Source of the DNA: Nocardioides sp. QY071 | GTDB taxonomy: Bacteria > Actinomycetota > Actinomycetes > Propionibacteriales > Nocardioidaceae | Reading direction: 5' to 3' | DNA length: 64,000 nt | Assembly (NCBI RefSeq): GCF_029961765.1 | Contig: NZ_CP124681.1 | Coordinates: 4,588,001-4,652,000 of the forward strand | Shown here: one piece after another, positions 23,926 through 32,657 of the stretch | Layout of the letters: every line of letters begins with the position of its first letter | Numbering within the stretch: the first letter of the stretch is position 1 | The notes under the pieces: model-generated | Database searches by the model: none | What the model saw: only the letters and a program-made list of their open reading frames with translations | What the model was told of the DNA's origin: nothing | Made by a program: the position numbers and the translations under genes

Positions 23926-23931
23926 TAGGAT
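23926..23931 (+). promoter_or_regulatory. -10 element (TAGGAT) of the BY-kinase gene
   Basis: TAGGAT lies 47 nt before the TTG start, leaving a leader of about 40 nt that carries the GGGACGGGA ribosome-binding region. Confidence 0.35.
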
Positions 23932-23978
23932 CGGCAGTCGGTCGGGTCGGGACGCATGTCACAAGCAAGGGACGGGAC

Positions 23979-25415
23979 TTGGAGTTCAAGCAATTCCTGA
24001 CGGTGCTGGGTCGCCGTTGGATGAGCATCGTGTCGATCATCCTGCTCGCACTCGGGGTCAGCGCCGCGATCACGTTCACGCGTACGCCGATGTACGAGTC
24101 GAAGACGCAGATCTTCCTCACCGTCGACGTCCGCGACACGACCGACGCCTATGCGGCGCTGCTGTTCGCGTCGAACCGCGCGGCGTCGTACGCCACCGTC
24201 GTGAAGAGCACCGGGCTCGCCGAGGTCGTCAAGAAGGACCTCAAGCTGAAGATGTCGGCCGAGGAGCTCGCCTCCCGGTTCGACGCCGAGGTCGTGGAGA
24301 GCACCTCGCTCATCCAGATCAGCTACAAGGACGAGAACCCCTACGACGCGACGAAGATCGCCGACTACGCGACCGACAAGTTCACCGAGTACGTCGCCGG
24401 CCTCGAGACGCCCGGTGCGACCACCGACGGCGGCACGACCACGGGCAATCCCGAGGACTCGCAGATCCGGGCCCAGGTCACCGACAAGGCCTCGGCCGCC
24501 ACCCAGGTCAGCCCCAACGTGGTGCTCAACCTGGTCGCGGCCATCCTGATCGGCACCCTGCTCGGCATCGGCCTGGCCGTGGCCCGTGAGCTCCTGGACC
24601 GCACCATCCGCACGGCCGACCACGTCGCCGAGCTCACCGAGTCGCCCGTGCTCGCGAGCATCGGCTTCGACGGCGACATCCGGTCCGCCCCGTTGCTCAC
24701 CGACCTCGGCGGCTTCGCGGCGCGCACCGAGGCGTTCCGCCTGCTGCGCACGAACCTGCAGTTCATCGACCTCGATCACCAGCCGCGCTGCCTGGTGATC
24801 AGCAGCGCCGTGCCCGGCGAGGGCAAGACGATGACCTCGACGAACCTCGCGGTCGCGCTCGCCCAGACCGGCCGCAACACGCTGATCATCGACGCCGACC
24901 TGCGCCGCCCGCGCGTCGCCAGCACCCTCGGCCTGGACCCGGCGATCGGGCTCACCACCGCCCTGGTCGGCAAGACCGAGATCCACGACGCGATCCAGGT
25001 CCACGAGGCCAGCGGCCTGCACGTGCTCGCGTCCGGCGCCAAGCCGCCGAACCCGACCGAGATCCTGCAGTCGAAGATCACCCACGACCTGATCCGGCGG
25101 CTGCGGTCGTCGTACGACATGGTGATCATCGACGCCCCGCCGCTGCTCCCCGTCGCGGACGCATCGGTGCTGGCCAAGCTCGCCGACGGCGTCATCATCG
25201 TCGTGCGGCACGCCAAGACGACCCGCGAACAGGTCAACGAGGCGATCAACCGCCTCAACCAGGTCGGCGCCCGGCTCTACGGCGTCGTGGTCAACATGGT
25301 CGCCAAGCGCGCCATCGGCTCGTATTACTACTACTACTACGAGGAGACCAGCGCCGCCGGTCGCTCGGGCAAGGGCGACGCCAAGGCCGAGTCCTCCGGG
25401 CGCCGCAAGGCCTGA
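23979..25415 (+). CDS. Polysaccharide co-polymerase/BY-kinase fusion (Wzz-CpsD type)
   Basis: This 478-residue protein joins a Wzz-like chain-length domain (two transmembrane helices near residues 15-32 and 185-205 around an extracellular loop) to a cytoplasmic bacterial tyrosine kinase. Kinase motifs are Walker A SAVPGEGKTMTST, Walker A' LIIDADLRRP and Walker B MVIIDAPPLLPVADA. The tail has six consecutive tyrosines (SYYYYYYEE), the autophosphorylation cluster. The TTG start at 23979 is preceded by GGGAC/GGGAC. It would control export and length of the polysaccharide. The LMW-PTP domain fused to the APS kinase is a candidate partner phosphatase. Confidence 0.93.
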   Translation: MEFKQFLTVLGRRWMSIVSIILLALGVSAAITFTRTPMYESKTQIFLTVDVRDTTDAYAALLFASNRAASYATVVKSTGLAEVVKKDLKLKMSAEELASRFDAEVVESTSLIQISYKDENPYDATKIADYATDKFTEYVAGLETPGATTDGGTTTGNPEDSQIRAQVTDKASAATQVSPNVVLNLVAAILIGTLLGIGLAVARELLDRTIRTADHVAELTESPVLASIGFDGDIRSAPLLTDLGGFAARTEAFRLLRTNLQFIDLDHQPRCLVISSAVPGEGKTMTSTNLAVALAQTGRNTLIIDADLRRPRVASTLGLDPAIGLTTALVGKTEIHDAIQVHEASGLHVLASGAKPPNPTEILQSKITHDLIRRLRSSYDMVIIDAPPLLPVADASVLAKLADGVIIVVRHAKTTREQVNEAINRLNQVGARLYGVVVNMVAKRAIGSYYYYYYEETSAAGRSGKGDAKAESSGRRKA

Positions 25416-25437
25416 CCTCCACCACGCATCAACAGCA

Positions 25438-25470
25438 CGAGCCGCCGGGGACCTGGTCCCCGGCGGCTCG
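25438..25470. terminator. Perfect hairpin between convergent genes
   Basis: GAGCCGCCGGGGACC and its complement are separated by one base, so a stem of about 12 bp forms with a small loop. It lies between the BY-kinase stop and the methyltransferase stop and likely serves both. Confidence 0.8.
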
Positions 25471-25486
25471 TTCGTCGTCGTGGCGC

Positions 25487-26254
25487 TCAGCCCTTGCGGA
25501 CGAACACCATCAGCGTCGGCGCCAGCGCGGGCGGCGTGAGTCGGTCGACGAGCTGGGCGACCCGCCAGGCGGGCGCGTTCGAGCCGAAGTACGTCGGCTC
25601 CGAGGAGTGCCCGTAGACCACCAGCTCGTGGGGCGGGGGGAACAGTGCCGTCAGGGAGCGGCGGGTGTTCATGCTGTAGCGGACCGGGAACACGTCCTCG
25701 GCCTTGCGGTGCGGCTGGAGGCGACGGAGCACCCGGGTGTGCAGGTCGTTGGGCACGGCGCGCGCGCCGATGCCGATCATCCCCCACTTGTTGGGGGTGC
25801 GGGCCGCGAGCCAGCCACCTGGCTTGAGGACCCGCAGGATCTCGGCGGAGACGGTCGGCGCGTCCTCCTCGCCGACGTGCTCGAGCACGTGGTCGGCGAG
25901 GACCAGGTCGAAGGAGGCGTCGGCGAAGGGCAGCCGGGCGCCGGGCTCGATCACCTGGGCCGAGGTGAGGGTGGCGTTGTCGAGGACGACCGGGTCGACG
26001 TCGACGCCGTGGACCTCGGCGACCCGCTCGTGGAAGGAGCGCAGCCGGCGGTGCAGCTCGGGGAACGGCTCGATCGCCCACAGGCCGCGACCGGCGCCGA
26101 AGTCGAGCACGCGGCTGTCCGGGCCCAGGAGCGCGTTGACCCGGGTGTAGAACTCGATGAACCCGTCGTAGCGGGTGTAGCCACCGGCGCGGACCTCCGG
26201 ATAGAGCCGCGACAGCGTCTCGCCCGGCTGGAATCCCTGTCCCGCATCACTCAT
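25487..26254 (-). CDS. Class I SAM-dependent methyltransferase
   Basis: This 255-residue enzyme has SAM motif I VLDFGAGRGLWAIEPF, an acidic strand-end VHGVDVDP, DLVLADHVLEHV (motif II) and LKPGGWLAARTPN (motif III), a Methyltransf_11 arrangement. The ATG at 26254 is preceded by AGGG. It lies between a polysaccharide kinase and a GT61 glycosyltransferase, so it probably methylates a sugar or lipid intermediate. Acceptor unknown. Confidence 0.8.
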   Translation of the reverse strand: MSDAGQGFQPGETLSRLYPEVRAGGYTRYDGFIEFYTRVNALLGPDSRVLDFGAGRGLWAIEPFPELHRRLRSFHERVAEVHGVDVDPVVLDNATLTSAQVIEPGARLPFADASFDLVLADHVLEHVGEEDAPTVSAEILRVLKPGGWLAARTPNKWGMIGIGARAVPNDLHTRVLRRLQPHRKAEDVFPVRYSMNTRRSLTALFPPPHELVVYGHSSEPTYFGSNAPAWRVAQLVDRLTPPALAPTLMVFVRKG

Positions 26255-26277
26255 CTGGTCGCCCTCATGTCGGATGG

Positions 26278-27522
26278 TCACTGGTGGAGCCCCCTCAGCA
26301 TGTCGTCGACGAGGTCGAGCACCGTCCGCGGTGGCACGGAGACGTCGTCGAGCACCCCGGAGTTGCGCCCCGGTCCCCCGCTCGGGCCGTCCCCCACAAG
26401 GTAGCGGTAGTCGGCGTCGACGGCCTGGCAGATCGACCACAGCCCGAGGTGGACGTACGTCGACGCGAACATCTCGAGCACCCGCACTCCGGGCCGGGAG
26501 AAGGTGAGGTTGGACAGCCCGGCGCCGTGCGGCGAGACGACCACCTCCGCGCCGTGGAACAGGTCGATCTGCTCCTGAACGGTGTGGCTGCCCGGGTCGA
26601 TCCGGACGAAGCCGCGGCGCTCGAGCTCGGGCCACAGCTCGGCCTCCTGCACGTAGCGCCGGGTCCGGGGCGTGTCGCCGCGGGTGACGTAGAGCCGGCG
26701 CGGTCCGTCGGCGCCGGGCGTGGGCGGCAGGTGCTCGCGCAGCCAGCGCACGGTCGCGGGCGGCGCCTGGAGCGCCCAGTTCGGGTTGCTGGGCACGAGC
26801 AGCCGGTCGGCCGACACGGTCCGGCCGCGCTCGGGCTCGATCAGGCGGGCCGTCACGCCGGCCAGCTCGAGCAGCTGCTTCTGGTACCTCGTCCGGTGCG
26901 GTACGACGACCGCGTCCGCCTGCGCGAGGGCGTGCGGCAGGGCGTCCTCGAGGACCGCGAGCCGGCCGATCGCGTCGTACAGGAAGTGGTAGTAGTTCAC
27001 CGACGTGCCGCGGGTGGTCAGGCTCAGCACCGTGCCCGGGACGTGCTCGGTCGGCCCCAGGGTGGGCCGCAGGAAGATCGGGTGCTCGCGCCAGTCCTCG
27101 ACGCCGAAGTACGTGCTCGTCTCGTGGTCGAGGACCTTGCCCGGCGTGGTCGTCGCGGCGTAGTCACCGCTCAGCCGGCCGCCGGCGACCTCGAGCACGA
27201 AGGTCGCCGGGAGGTCGACCGCGGGCACCACGGCCGTGGGCTCGGTGGTCGTGTGCACGGCCGCGAAGAGCCAGTGCCCGGCGGGCACGCCTGTGGTGGC
27301 CGGGCGAGGCAGGGACTGCTCCGCGCGGCCCGGGTGCAGGACGACGGCTCCCGGCTCGCGGGCCGCCGTGTCGCTCGAGCGCTCCGTGGCCCGCACCGGC
27401 ACGCCGCGGCTGCCGAGCAGCCGCGAGAGCACCCGGAACAGGCAGCCGAGGACGAAGGTCGCCGCGCGGTGCAGCCGCTTGAACAGCGGCCACCACGGCC
27501 TGAGCCAGGCGGGCAGGCTCAC
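26278..27522 (-). CDS. Glycosyltransferase family 61 (DUF563) protein
   Basis: This is a 414-residue protein. The C-terminal half carries RRLYVTRGDTPRTRRYVQEAEL and then VVVSPHGAGLSNLTFSRPGV, the GT61 signature. NYYHFLYDAIGRLAVLEDAL in the middle is also typical. A hydrophobic stretch near the N-terminus may anchor it. The GTG start overlaps the stop of the upstream glycosyltransferase (GTGA). It probably adds a sugar such as xylose or GlcNAc to the capsule repeat; donor unknown. Confidence 0.85.
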   Translation of the reverse strand: MSLPAWLRPWWPLFKRLHRAATFVLGCLFRVLSRLLGSRGVPVRATERSSDTAAREPGAVVLHPGRAEQSLPRPATTGVPAGHWLFAAVHTTTEPTAVVPAVDLPATFVLEVAGGRLSGDYAATTTPGKVLDHETSTYFGVEDWREHPIFLRPTLGPTEHVPGTVLSLTTRGTSVNYYHFLYDAIGRLAVLEDALPHALAQADAVVVPHRTRYQKQLLELAGVTARLIEPERGRTVSADRLLVPSNPNWALQAPPATVRWLREHLPPTPGADGPRRLYVTRGDTPRTRRYVQEAELWPELERRGFVRIDPGSHTVQEQIDLFHGAEVVVSPHGAGLSNLTFSRPGVRVLEMFASTYVHLGLWSICQAVDADYRYLVGDGPSGGPGRNSGVLDDVSVPPRTVLDLVDDMLRGLHQ

Positions 27523-28535
27523 GACGCCACCCGGTCACGCGAGCGGCTGACGAAGCGCTGCACTGCCTGCGCCGGGCGGCTGTTGACCGCGACCCGCGCC
27601 ACGCGTCGTACCTGCGGCGACTTCACGAACCGCCGGGCGAACATCGCCGCGCGACCGCCGACCCGGCTCAGGACCAGCTCGAGCTCGCGCTCCACCTCGA
27701 CGTTGACGGCGACCTCGGCCGGGTGCCGCAGTGGGAAGTCCATCGCGCCGGCGCCGTGGTCACGCTTGCCGGCCGCGGCGCCATGGGTCGCGTCCTCGCC
27801 CCAGCCGACGTTCTCGACGAGGTTGCGCGACGGGGAGAGCGCCAGCCCACCGAGGGTGAGCATGGTGAGCCACCAGTGCTTGTCCCAGCCGTGGATCACC
27901 GTGTCGCCGGACTGCGCCGCGTCGGCGAAGTGCTGCTGGCCGGACCGGGTGACGAGGTGTCCCGGCTGCTGGGTCGCGGCGAGGGTGCGCACCGGGGCGT
28001 CGCTCGGCGCGTGGTCGCGGGTGAAGATCGCGCGGTGCCGCTGCCAGCGGTCCGCCCAGGTCGCCCAGCCCCACACGCTCGCCCACGCGGTGAACGCATA
28101 GCTGTCACCGGCGAAGAGCCGCTCCGGCACGCCCATGCCGCTGCCCGACACCTGCCAGATCCGCGGGTCGTCGCGGTAGCGCTCGAGCAGCTCCTCGACG
28201 TACGGGAAGAACGACGGGTCGGGGTGGCAGTCGTCCTCCAGCACGATGGCGGCGTCGGTCTGCGCGAAGACCCAGTCCAGCCCGAGCTCGACATTGGCCT
28301 CGAGCCCCAGGTTGCGCGGCGCGAAGCGGCGGTGCACCTCGCACGGCCAGTCGACGGTGTCGATCAGCGCCCGCGTGCGCGCGCACAGCTCCTCGTCGTC
28401 GGGCCGGTCCTCGCGCGGCCCGTCGGCGATCACGAAGAGCCGCTGGGGCGCGGCGGCACGGATCGCGGCGAGTGTCTGCTCGGTGAGGTGGGGTCGGTTG
28501 AAGACCACCAGGGCCACGGGGGTGGATTGACTCAT
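27519..28535 (-). CDS. GT2-like glycosyltransferase (paralogue of the one at 43324)
   Basis: This 338-residue protein is of the hemolysin HlpA-like glycosyltransferase type. It has VALVVFNRPHLTEQTLAAIR, RLFVIADGPR, the DxD-like VLEDDCHPDPSFFPY and ASVWGWATWADRW. A close paralogue (about half identical by eye) lies at 43324-44331. The ATG at 28535 was preferred to a TTG at 28547. The N-terminal fold is GT-A; donor and acceptor unknown. It starts an operon with the GT61 and methyltransferase genes. Confidence 0.8.
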   Translation of the reverse strand: MSQSTPVALVVFNRPHLTEQTLAAIRAAAPQRLFVIADGPREDRPDDEELCARTRALIDTVDWPCEVHRRFAPRNLGLEANVELGLDWVFAQTDAAIVLEDDCHPDPSFFPYVEELLERYRDDPRIWQVSGSGMGVPERLFAGDSYAFTAWASVWGWATWADRWQRHRAIFTRDHAPSDAPVRTLAATQQPGHLVTRSGQQHFADAAQSGDTVIHGWDKHWWLTMLTLGGLALSPSRNLVENVGWGEDATHGAAAGKRDHGAGAMDFPLRHPAEVAVNVEVERELELVLSRVGGRAAMFARRFVKSPQVRRVARVAVNSRPAQAVQRFVSRSRDRVAS

Positions 28536-28603
28536 CGATGTGGACAACGCCGGTGCCTCCTCCGAGTTCCGCAGACATTCGACCAGATCGGCTCGACCGC
28601 CAT

Positions 28604-28609
28604 TACAGT
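28604..28609 (+). promoter_or_regulatory. -10 element (TACAGT) of the sugar methyltransferase gene
   Basis: TACAGT is followed by 8 nt and then GTG, a leaderless layout that fixes the start at 28618 rather than the longest frame at 28540. Confidence 0.45.
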
Positions 28610-28617
28610 TGCCGACC

Positions 28618-29667
28618 GTGCCCCCGAACTCCCCCTCGTCCTACCCGTCCATGGTCCGCCGCTGGGCCTCCCAGCGCACCAAGGTCGCCGCGGCGCGCGC
28701 CGGGTTCCTCATCACCCGGATGAACGACGAGAGCCGGCGCTACGTCGAGATCACCCACAACGACGACGTCCCGCTCCCCGCGGGCGCCGAGCACGAGCTG
28801 CGGCCGGACAACCCGGCGCTCGACGAGCTCGAGGCGGCGTACGACGCCCTGGGAGTCGCCGCGGCCGCCCACACGCAGTGGCGCCAGAGCTTCCTCAAGA
28901 AGAACCTCTCGCTCGCCTGGTTCCGCGGCGACAACGCCTACGTGTGGCAGTTCCGCCAGCTCGGCAGCTCGGCACGGATCCGGATGTACCTGGCGATGCT
29001 CGACGTCCTCGAGCGCGACCGCCTCGGCCTGTTCGCCAAGCTGGAGGAGGACGGCCTGTTCGGCGCGTTCACGTTCACCTTCGGCCAGCGCCCGCCGATC
29101 AGCCGCGACCTGCTCGACAGCATCAACGAGATCAACTACCTCGACGACCAGATGGGGCTCGCGTCCATCGAGGGGCTGCGGGTCCTCGACATCGGCGCCG
29201 GCTACGGCCGCCTGGCCCACCGGATGTCGACCGCGCTGCCCAACCTGGCGGCGTACGACTGCATCGACGGGGTGGCCACCTCGACCTTCCTGTGCTCCTA
29301 CTACACCCGCTTCCGCGAGCTGCCCGACGCGGTGCGGGTGGTCCGGCTCGACGAGCACGAGAAGCTCGGCGAGCGCTACGACGTCGCGGTCAACATCCAC
29401 AGCTTCTCGGAGTGCTCGCACGACGCGATCCGCTGGTGGCTGGACCGGATCGCCGAGCGGGACATTCCGTGGCTGCTCATCGTCCCGAACACCCCCGACG
29501 AGCTGCGCAGCACCGAGGCCGACGGGTCGATGGAGCCCTTCCGCCAGGACGTCCTCGACCGTGGCTACGAGCTGGTCGACGACCGGCCGATCCACCAGTC
29601 CGACGAGCTGCGCGAGCTGATCGACCTGCACGACCGGTTCTACCTGTTCAAGCGCAAGGACGCCTGA
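28618..29667 (+). CDS. Putative sugar O-methyltransferase
   Basis: This is a 349-residue protein. GLRVLDIGAGYGRLAHRMST is the SAM-binding loop, preceded by SINEINYLDDQMGLASIEGL, a pattern seen in the putative sugar O-methyltransferase family of capsule loci. Further motifs are NIHSFSECSHDAIRWWLDRI and the C-terminal FYLFKRKD. The GTG at 28618 was chosen from the upstream -10 element. It is divergent from the GT2-like gene and convergent with the sulfotransferase with only 16 bp between. Confidence 0.75.
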   Translation: MPPNSPSSYPSMVRRWASQRTKVAAARAGFLITRMNDESRRYVEITHNDDVPLPAGAEHELRPDNPALDELEAAYDALGVAAAAHTQWRQSFLKKNLSLAWFRGDNAYVWQFRQLGSSARIRMYLAMLDVLERDRLGLFAKLEEDGLFGAFTFTFGQRPPISRDLLDSINEINYLDDQMGLASIEGLRVLDIGAGYGRLAHRMSTALPNLAAYDCIDGVATSTFLCSYYTRFRELPDAVRVVRLDEHEKLGERYDVAVNIHSFSECSHDAIRWWLDRIAERDIPWLLIVPNTPDELRSTEADGSMEPFRQDVLDRGYELVDDRPIHQSDELRELIDLHDRFYLFKRKDA

Positions 29668-29683
29668 ACACCCGCGGTTCCGC

Positions 29684-30745
29684 TCACACGCTCCAGCTCG
29701 CGAACGGCTCCCCCGTCAGCTCACGCAGCCGCTGCGCCTCGGGCGCCAGCAGCTCGCGGAGCCGGGCCTCGGTCGCCGGCGTCAGCGTGGGCCGCTCGAC
29801 CAGGTTCCCGGAGCGGCGCCACGCCGCCATGCTGATCATCCGGCGCGGCCCGGCGGGCAGCTTGCGGAAGGCCCGCAGCAGCGGCCCCTTCCGCAGCCGC
29901 AGCAGCCAGCCGGGCACCTGGTACTTCTCGTCGCGGGTGTTGTGCCGGCCGTAGTCCTCGGCGCTCGCGGCGGGTGCATCGAGGCCGAGGAAGGCGAAGA
30001 CGCGGGCCATGGTGCCGACCACGTCTGCCCCGAGGTCGGCGAGGTCGAGCACCAGGACCTGCTCGGCGGGGAAGCGGCGCAGGAACTCCGCCAGCTGTGT
30101 GGCGTAGCGGCTCGAGGCCATCAGCGCGTGGGCCGGGTCGTCGGCGTCGGCCACCTCCTCGTCGAGGCTGCGGTGGGCGGCGTGCCACTGCACCTGCTCG
30201 ACGTACTCGGCGACGAGGCGCTCCACCGGGTCCCGCACCAGGTAGATCAGCCGCGCGTCGGGCACCAGGTCGGCCATCCGGTCGACCACGCCCGGTACGA
30301 CGGGGAACTTCGTGTAGTGCGGCGAGGACTCCACCCGGAACCGGGTGCCCTCGGGGAAGTGCTGCTGGTAGCGGCCCACCCAGTCCGCAGCGCCGGGGTC
30401 GGAGAAGAAGCGCATCTCCTTCTCCGTGGACACCGCGATGTCGGGGTGGACGTCGAGGTAGTTGTGCATGCTCGTCGTCCCGCCCTTCATCGCACCGATC
30501 ACGATGACGTTCGGCATCCGCGCGGGGTCCGGGGTCGTCGGTACGGCGTCGGCGCGCGCCACCCGCTGGCGCGGCGCGAGGTGCGCGGTGCAGTTGAGGC
30601 AGGCGTCGACCGGCTGCCCGGCCGAGCGCAGCGTCCAGCCCAGGCGCTTGAGCCGATCGGGCGGTCCGACGGTGAGGACCGGGGGGACACAGACGTCGCA
30701 CTGGAGGGAGACCTGGTCTCCGGACGCCTTGGCAAGAACGACCAC
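29684..30745 (-). CDS. PAPS-dependent sulfotransferase with N-terminal CxxC pair
   Basis: This is a 353-residue protein. The 5'-phosphosulfate loop IGAMKGGTTSMHNYLDVHPD (residues 83-102) and the 3'-phosphate motif YLVRDPVERLVAEY are those of heparan-type sulfotransferases. The GTG at 30745, 7 nt after TATCCT, adds 76 residues before the usual start. They hold CDVC (16-19) and CLNC (49-52), a possible zinc ribbon. Using the Met at residue 77 would lose this part. It lies inside the polysaccharide island and would use PAPS from CysDN and the APS kinase. Substrate is inferred to be the polymer or its lipid intermediate. Confidence 0.85.
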   Translation of the reverse strand: MVVLAKASGDQVSLQCDVCVPPVLTVGPPDRLKRLGWTLRSAGQPVDACLNCTAHLAPRQRVARADAVPTTPDPARMPNVIVIGAMKGGTTSMHNYLDVHPDIAVSTEKEMRFFSDPGAADWVGRYQQHFPEGTRFRVESSPHYTKFPVVPGVVDRMADLVPDARLIYLVRDPVERLVAEYVEQVQWHAAHRSLDEEVADADDPAHALMASSRYATQLAEFLRRFPAEQVLVLDLADLGADVVGTMARVFAFLGLDAPAASAEDYGRHNTRDEKYQVPGWLLRLRKGPLLRAFRKLPAGPRRMISMAAWRRSGNLVERPTLTPATEARLRELLAPEAQRLRELTGEPFASWSV

Positions 30746-30752
30746 GGGCGTG

Positions 30753-30758
30753 AGGATA
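30753..30758 (-). promoter_or_regulatory. -10 element (TATCCT) of the sulfotransferase gene
   Basis: TATCCT then 7 nt then GTG. It supports the longer sulfotransferase start with the cysteine pairs. Confidence 0.5.
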
Positions 30759-30813
30759 CGGCGCCCGCCGAGTGCGCGCCGCGGGATGCCCCATTCCGTC
30801 GGCGGATCCGGGA

Positions 30814-30819
30814 TAGGGT
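30814..30819 (+). promoter_or_regulatory. -10 element (TAGGGT) of the acyltransferase-ACP-SDR operon
   Basis: TAGGGT then 7 nt then GTG at 30827, a leaderless layout divergent from the sulfotransferase promoter 55 bp away. Confidence 0.5.
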
Positions 30820-30826
30820 CGCCCGC

Positions 30827-31528
30827 GTGCGTCAGGCTCTCACGACATTGGTGTTCCTCCTCCCGCCGAGTGGCCTCAAGATCCGCCTGCTCAACCGGCT
30901 CGGCCACCAGGTGCACCCGACGGCGGTCGTCGGCATCTGCCTGGTGCGGCGGGTCGACCGCTTCGAGCTCGGCGCGGGCTCGCTCATCCACCACTTCAAC
31001 CTGTTCCGCGACCTGCGGCTGGTGAAGCTGGGTGTCGGCTGCCGGATCATGCTGTTCAACCAGGTCGTGGGCGACTCCGGCTACGAGCCCGGCGCCACCC
31101 AGACCGAGAACCTGCGCACCCTGCGGATGGGCGACGACTCGCACATCATCAGCCAGCACTACCTCGACTGCGGCGGCGGGATCGTGCTGGGCGACAACAC
31201 CTGGGTCACCGGCATCCGCTCGACCCTGCTCTCCCACGCGTTCGACCCGACCAACGGCGGCGTCATCCTCGACCCGGTCACCATCGGCGACCGGGCGGTG
31301 GTGGCGACCTCCTGCACCATGCTGCCCGGCACCGTCATCGGCGAGGGCGCGCTGATCGCGGCCGGCTCCACGACGTGGACCGGGCAGGAGGCCAAGGGCG
31401 CCCACCTGCACGGCGGCGTACCGGCTCGACGGCTCGCTCCGATCGACATTCCGAGGCACGTCTACAACCGCGCCCGTTACCAAGGACCCCGTGACGTCGT
31501 TGGCCCTGCGAACCCCCCATCTGAGTAG
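30827..31528 (+). CDS. Left-handed beta-helix acyltransferase
   Basis: This is a 233-residue protein with imperfect hexapeptide repeats from about residue 45 to 190 (GAGSLIHHFNLFRDLRLVKL, then VTIGDRAVVATSCTMLPGTV and EGALIAAGS). The C-terminus HGGVPARRLAPIDIP is typical of maltose/capsule O-acetyltransferases. It leads an operon with ACP (8 bp later) and an SDR, so it could use either acetyl-CoA or an acyl-ACP. An acyl group on the polysaccharide is likely but unproven. Confidence 0.75.
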   Translation: MRQALTTLVFLLPPSGLKIRLLNRLGHQVHPTAVVGICLVRRVDRFELGAGSLIHHFNLFRDLRLVKLGVGCRIMLFNQVVGDSGYEPGATQTENLRTLRMGDDSHIISQHYLDCGGGIVLGDNTWVTGIRSTLLSHAFDPTNGGVILDPVTIGDRAVVATSCTMLPGTVIGEGALIAAGSTTWTGQEAKGAHLHGGVPARRLAPIDIPRHVYNRARYQGPRDVVGPANPPSE

Positions 31529-31536
31529 AGGTCACC

Positions 31537-31794
31537 ATGAACGACATTGAGCCCAGGATCGTCACCATCGTCACCGAGCTGCTGGAGCGCTCGGACCGCG
31601 AGCAGCAGACCGTGGCGCTGGACGCCGCGCTGCACGGCGACGACGGGCTCGGCCTGGACTCGCTCGAGACCGCCGAGCTGTCCGCGATCCTCGAGGACGA
31701 GTTCGGCACCGACCCGTTCGGCGCCGGCCTGCTGCCGGAGACCGTCGCGGACATCGTGGCGTTCTACGCCGACGCGACCGCGGCGTCCGCATGA
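31537..31794 (+). CDS. Acyl carrier protein
   Basis: This 85-residue acidic four-helix protein has GLDSLETAELSAILEDEFG; the serine of DSLE is the expected phosphopantetheine site. The preceding gene ends 8 bp upstream, and its own stop overlaps the start of the SDR gene (ATGA). Its position within a polysaccharide cluster suggests a dedicated carrier for an acyl or amino-acyl decoration rather than bulk fatty-acid synthesis. Confidence 0.88.
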   Translation: MNDIEPRIVTIVTELLERSDREQQTVALDAALHGDDGLGLDSLETAELSAILEDEFGTDPFGAGLLPETVADIVAFYADATAASA

Positions 31795-32600
31795 TCACCC
31801 CAGAAAGTTCTTCGCCTCCCCCGCATCGCTCCTCCGCCGAACGACTTCCCGGGGACCCCGAATCAGCGGCACCCCGCACGGTCGTCATCACCGGCGGCAG
31901 TCGAGGTCTGGGCGAGGGCATCGTTCAGCACTTCCTCGACGCCGGTGACCGGGTCGCGACCTGTGCCCGCAGCGAGACCGACGCAGTCCGCGCGTGGCAG
32001 GCCGATCCGGCGTACGACGGCCGGTTCCTGTTCCGCAAGGCCGACCTCGCCGACCGCGAGGACTGCACGCGGTTCTTCAAGGACGTCGTGGCCGAGTGGT
32101 CCTCGGTCGACGTGCTCGTCAACAACGCCGGCGTCGCACGCGACGGCATCCTGGCGCTGTTCAGCGACGACGACTCCGACACGGTGATCGACCTCAACCT
32201 GAAGGCGACCATCCACCTCACCAAGCAGGTGGTGCGCAACATGCTCGCCCACGGCGGCGGCCGGATCGTCAACATCTCCTCGATCACGGGCCTGACCGGC
32301 TACCGCGGCCTGAGCGTCTACGGCGCCACCAAGGCCGCGCTCGACGGCTTCACCCGCGGTCTGGCCCGCGAGGTCGGCTCGCGCAGGATCACCGTCAACA
32401 GCATCGCCTCGGGTTACCTGAAGACCGAGATGAGCCACGGCCTCGACGACGGCCAGCTCAACCAGATCGTCCGCCGTACGCCGGCCGGTCGCCTCGGCGA
32501 GCCCGAGGACATCGCCCGCGCCGTGGAGTTCCTCGTCGACGAGCGCAACGACTGGATCACCGGCCAGGTGCTGGTGGTCGACGGCGGCCTGACCGCCTGA
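31791..32600 (+). CDS. SDR oxidoreductase, FabG-like 3-oxoacyl-ACP reductase
   Basis: This is a 269-residue short-chain dehydrogenase. The N-terminal tail of about 28 residues precedes the cofactor motif TVVITGGSRGLGEG. NNAG, the catalytic serine region IVNISSITGLTG and YGATK (Tyr-x-x-x-Lys) follow, ending with VVDGGLTA. The ATG overlaps the ACP stop. With ACP and an AMP-forming ligase nearby, it may reduce an ACP-bound 3-oxoacyl group; FabG-like SDRs also act on other substrates. Confidence 0.85.
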   Translation: MITPESSSPPPHRSSAERLPGDPESAAPRTVVITGGSRGLGEGIVQHFLDAGDRVATCARSETDAVRAWQADPAYDGRFLFRKADLADREDCTRFFKDVVAEWSSVDVLVNNAGVARDGILALFSDDDSDTVIDLNLKATIHLTKQVVRNMLAHGGGRIVNISSITGLTGYRGLSVYGATKAALDGFTRGLAREVGSRRITVNSIASGYLKTEMSHGLDDGQLNQIVRRTPAGRLGEPEDIARAVEFLVDERNDWITGQVLVVDGGLTA

Positions 32601-32611
32601 CCCGTCAGCCT

Positions 32612-32654
32612 CGATTCACCGTGCTGCCGCGTAGCAGCGGGAATCGGTGAATCG
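32612..32654. terminator. Bidirectional hairpin between SDR and flippase genes
   Basis: CGATTCACCG and CGGTGAATCG form the outer stem, with an inner GCTGC/GCAGC stem. It fills most of the 57-bp gap between the two convergent genes. Confidence 0.7.
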
Positions 32655-32657
32655 GGC

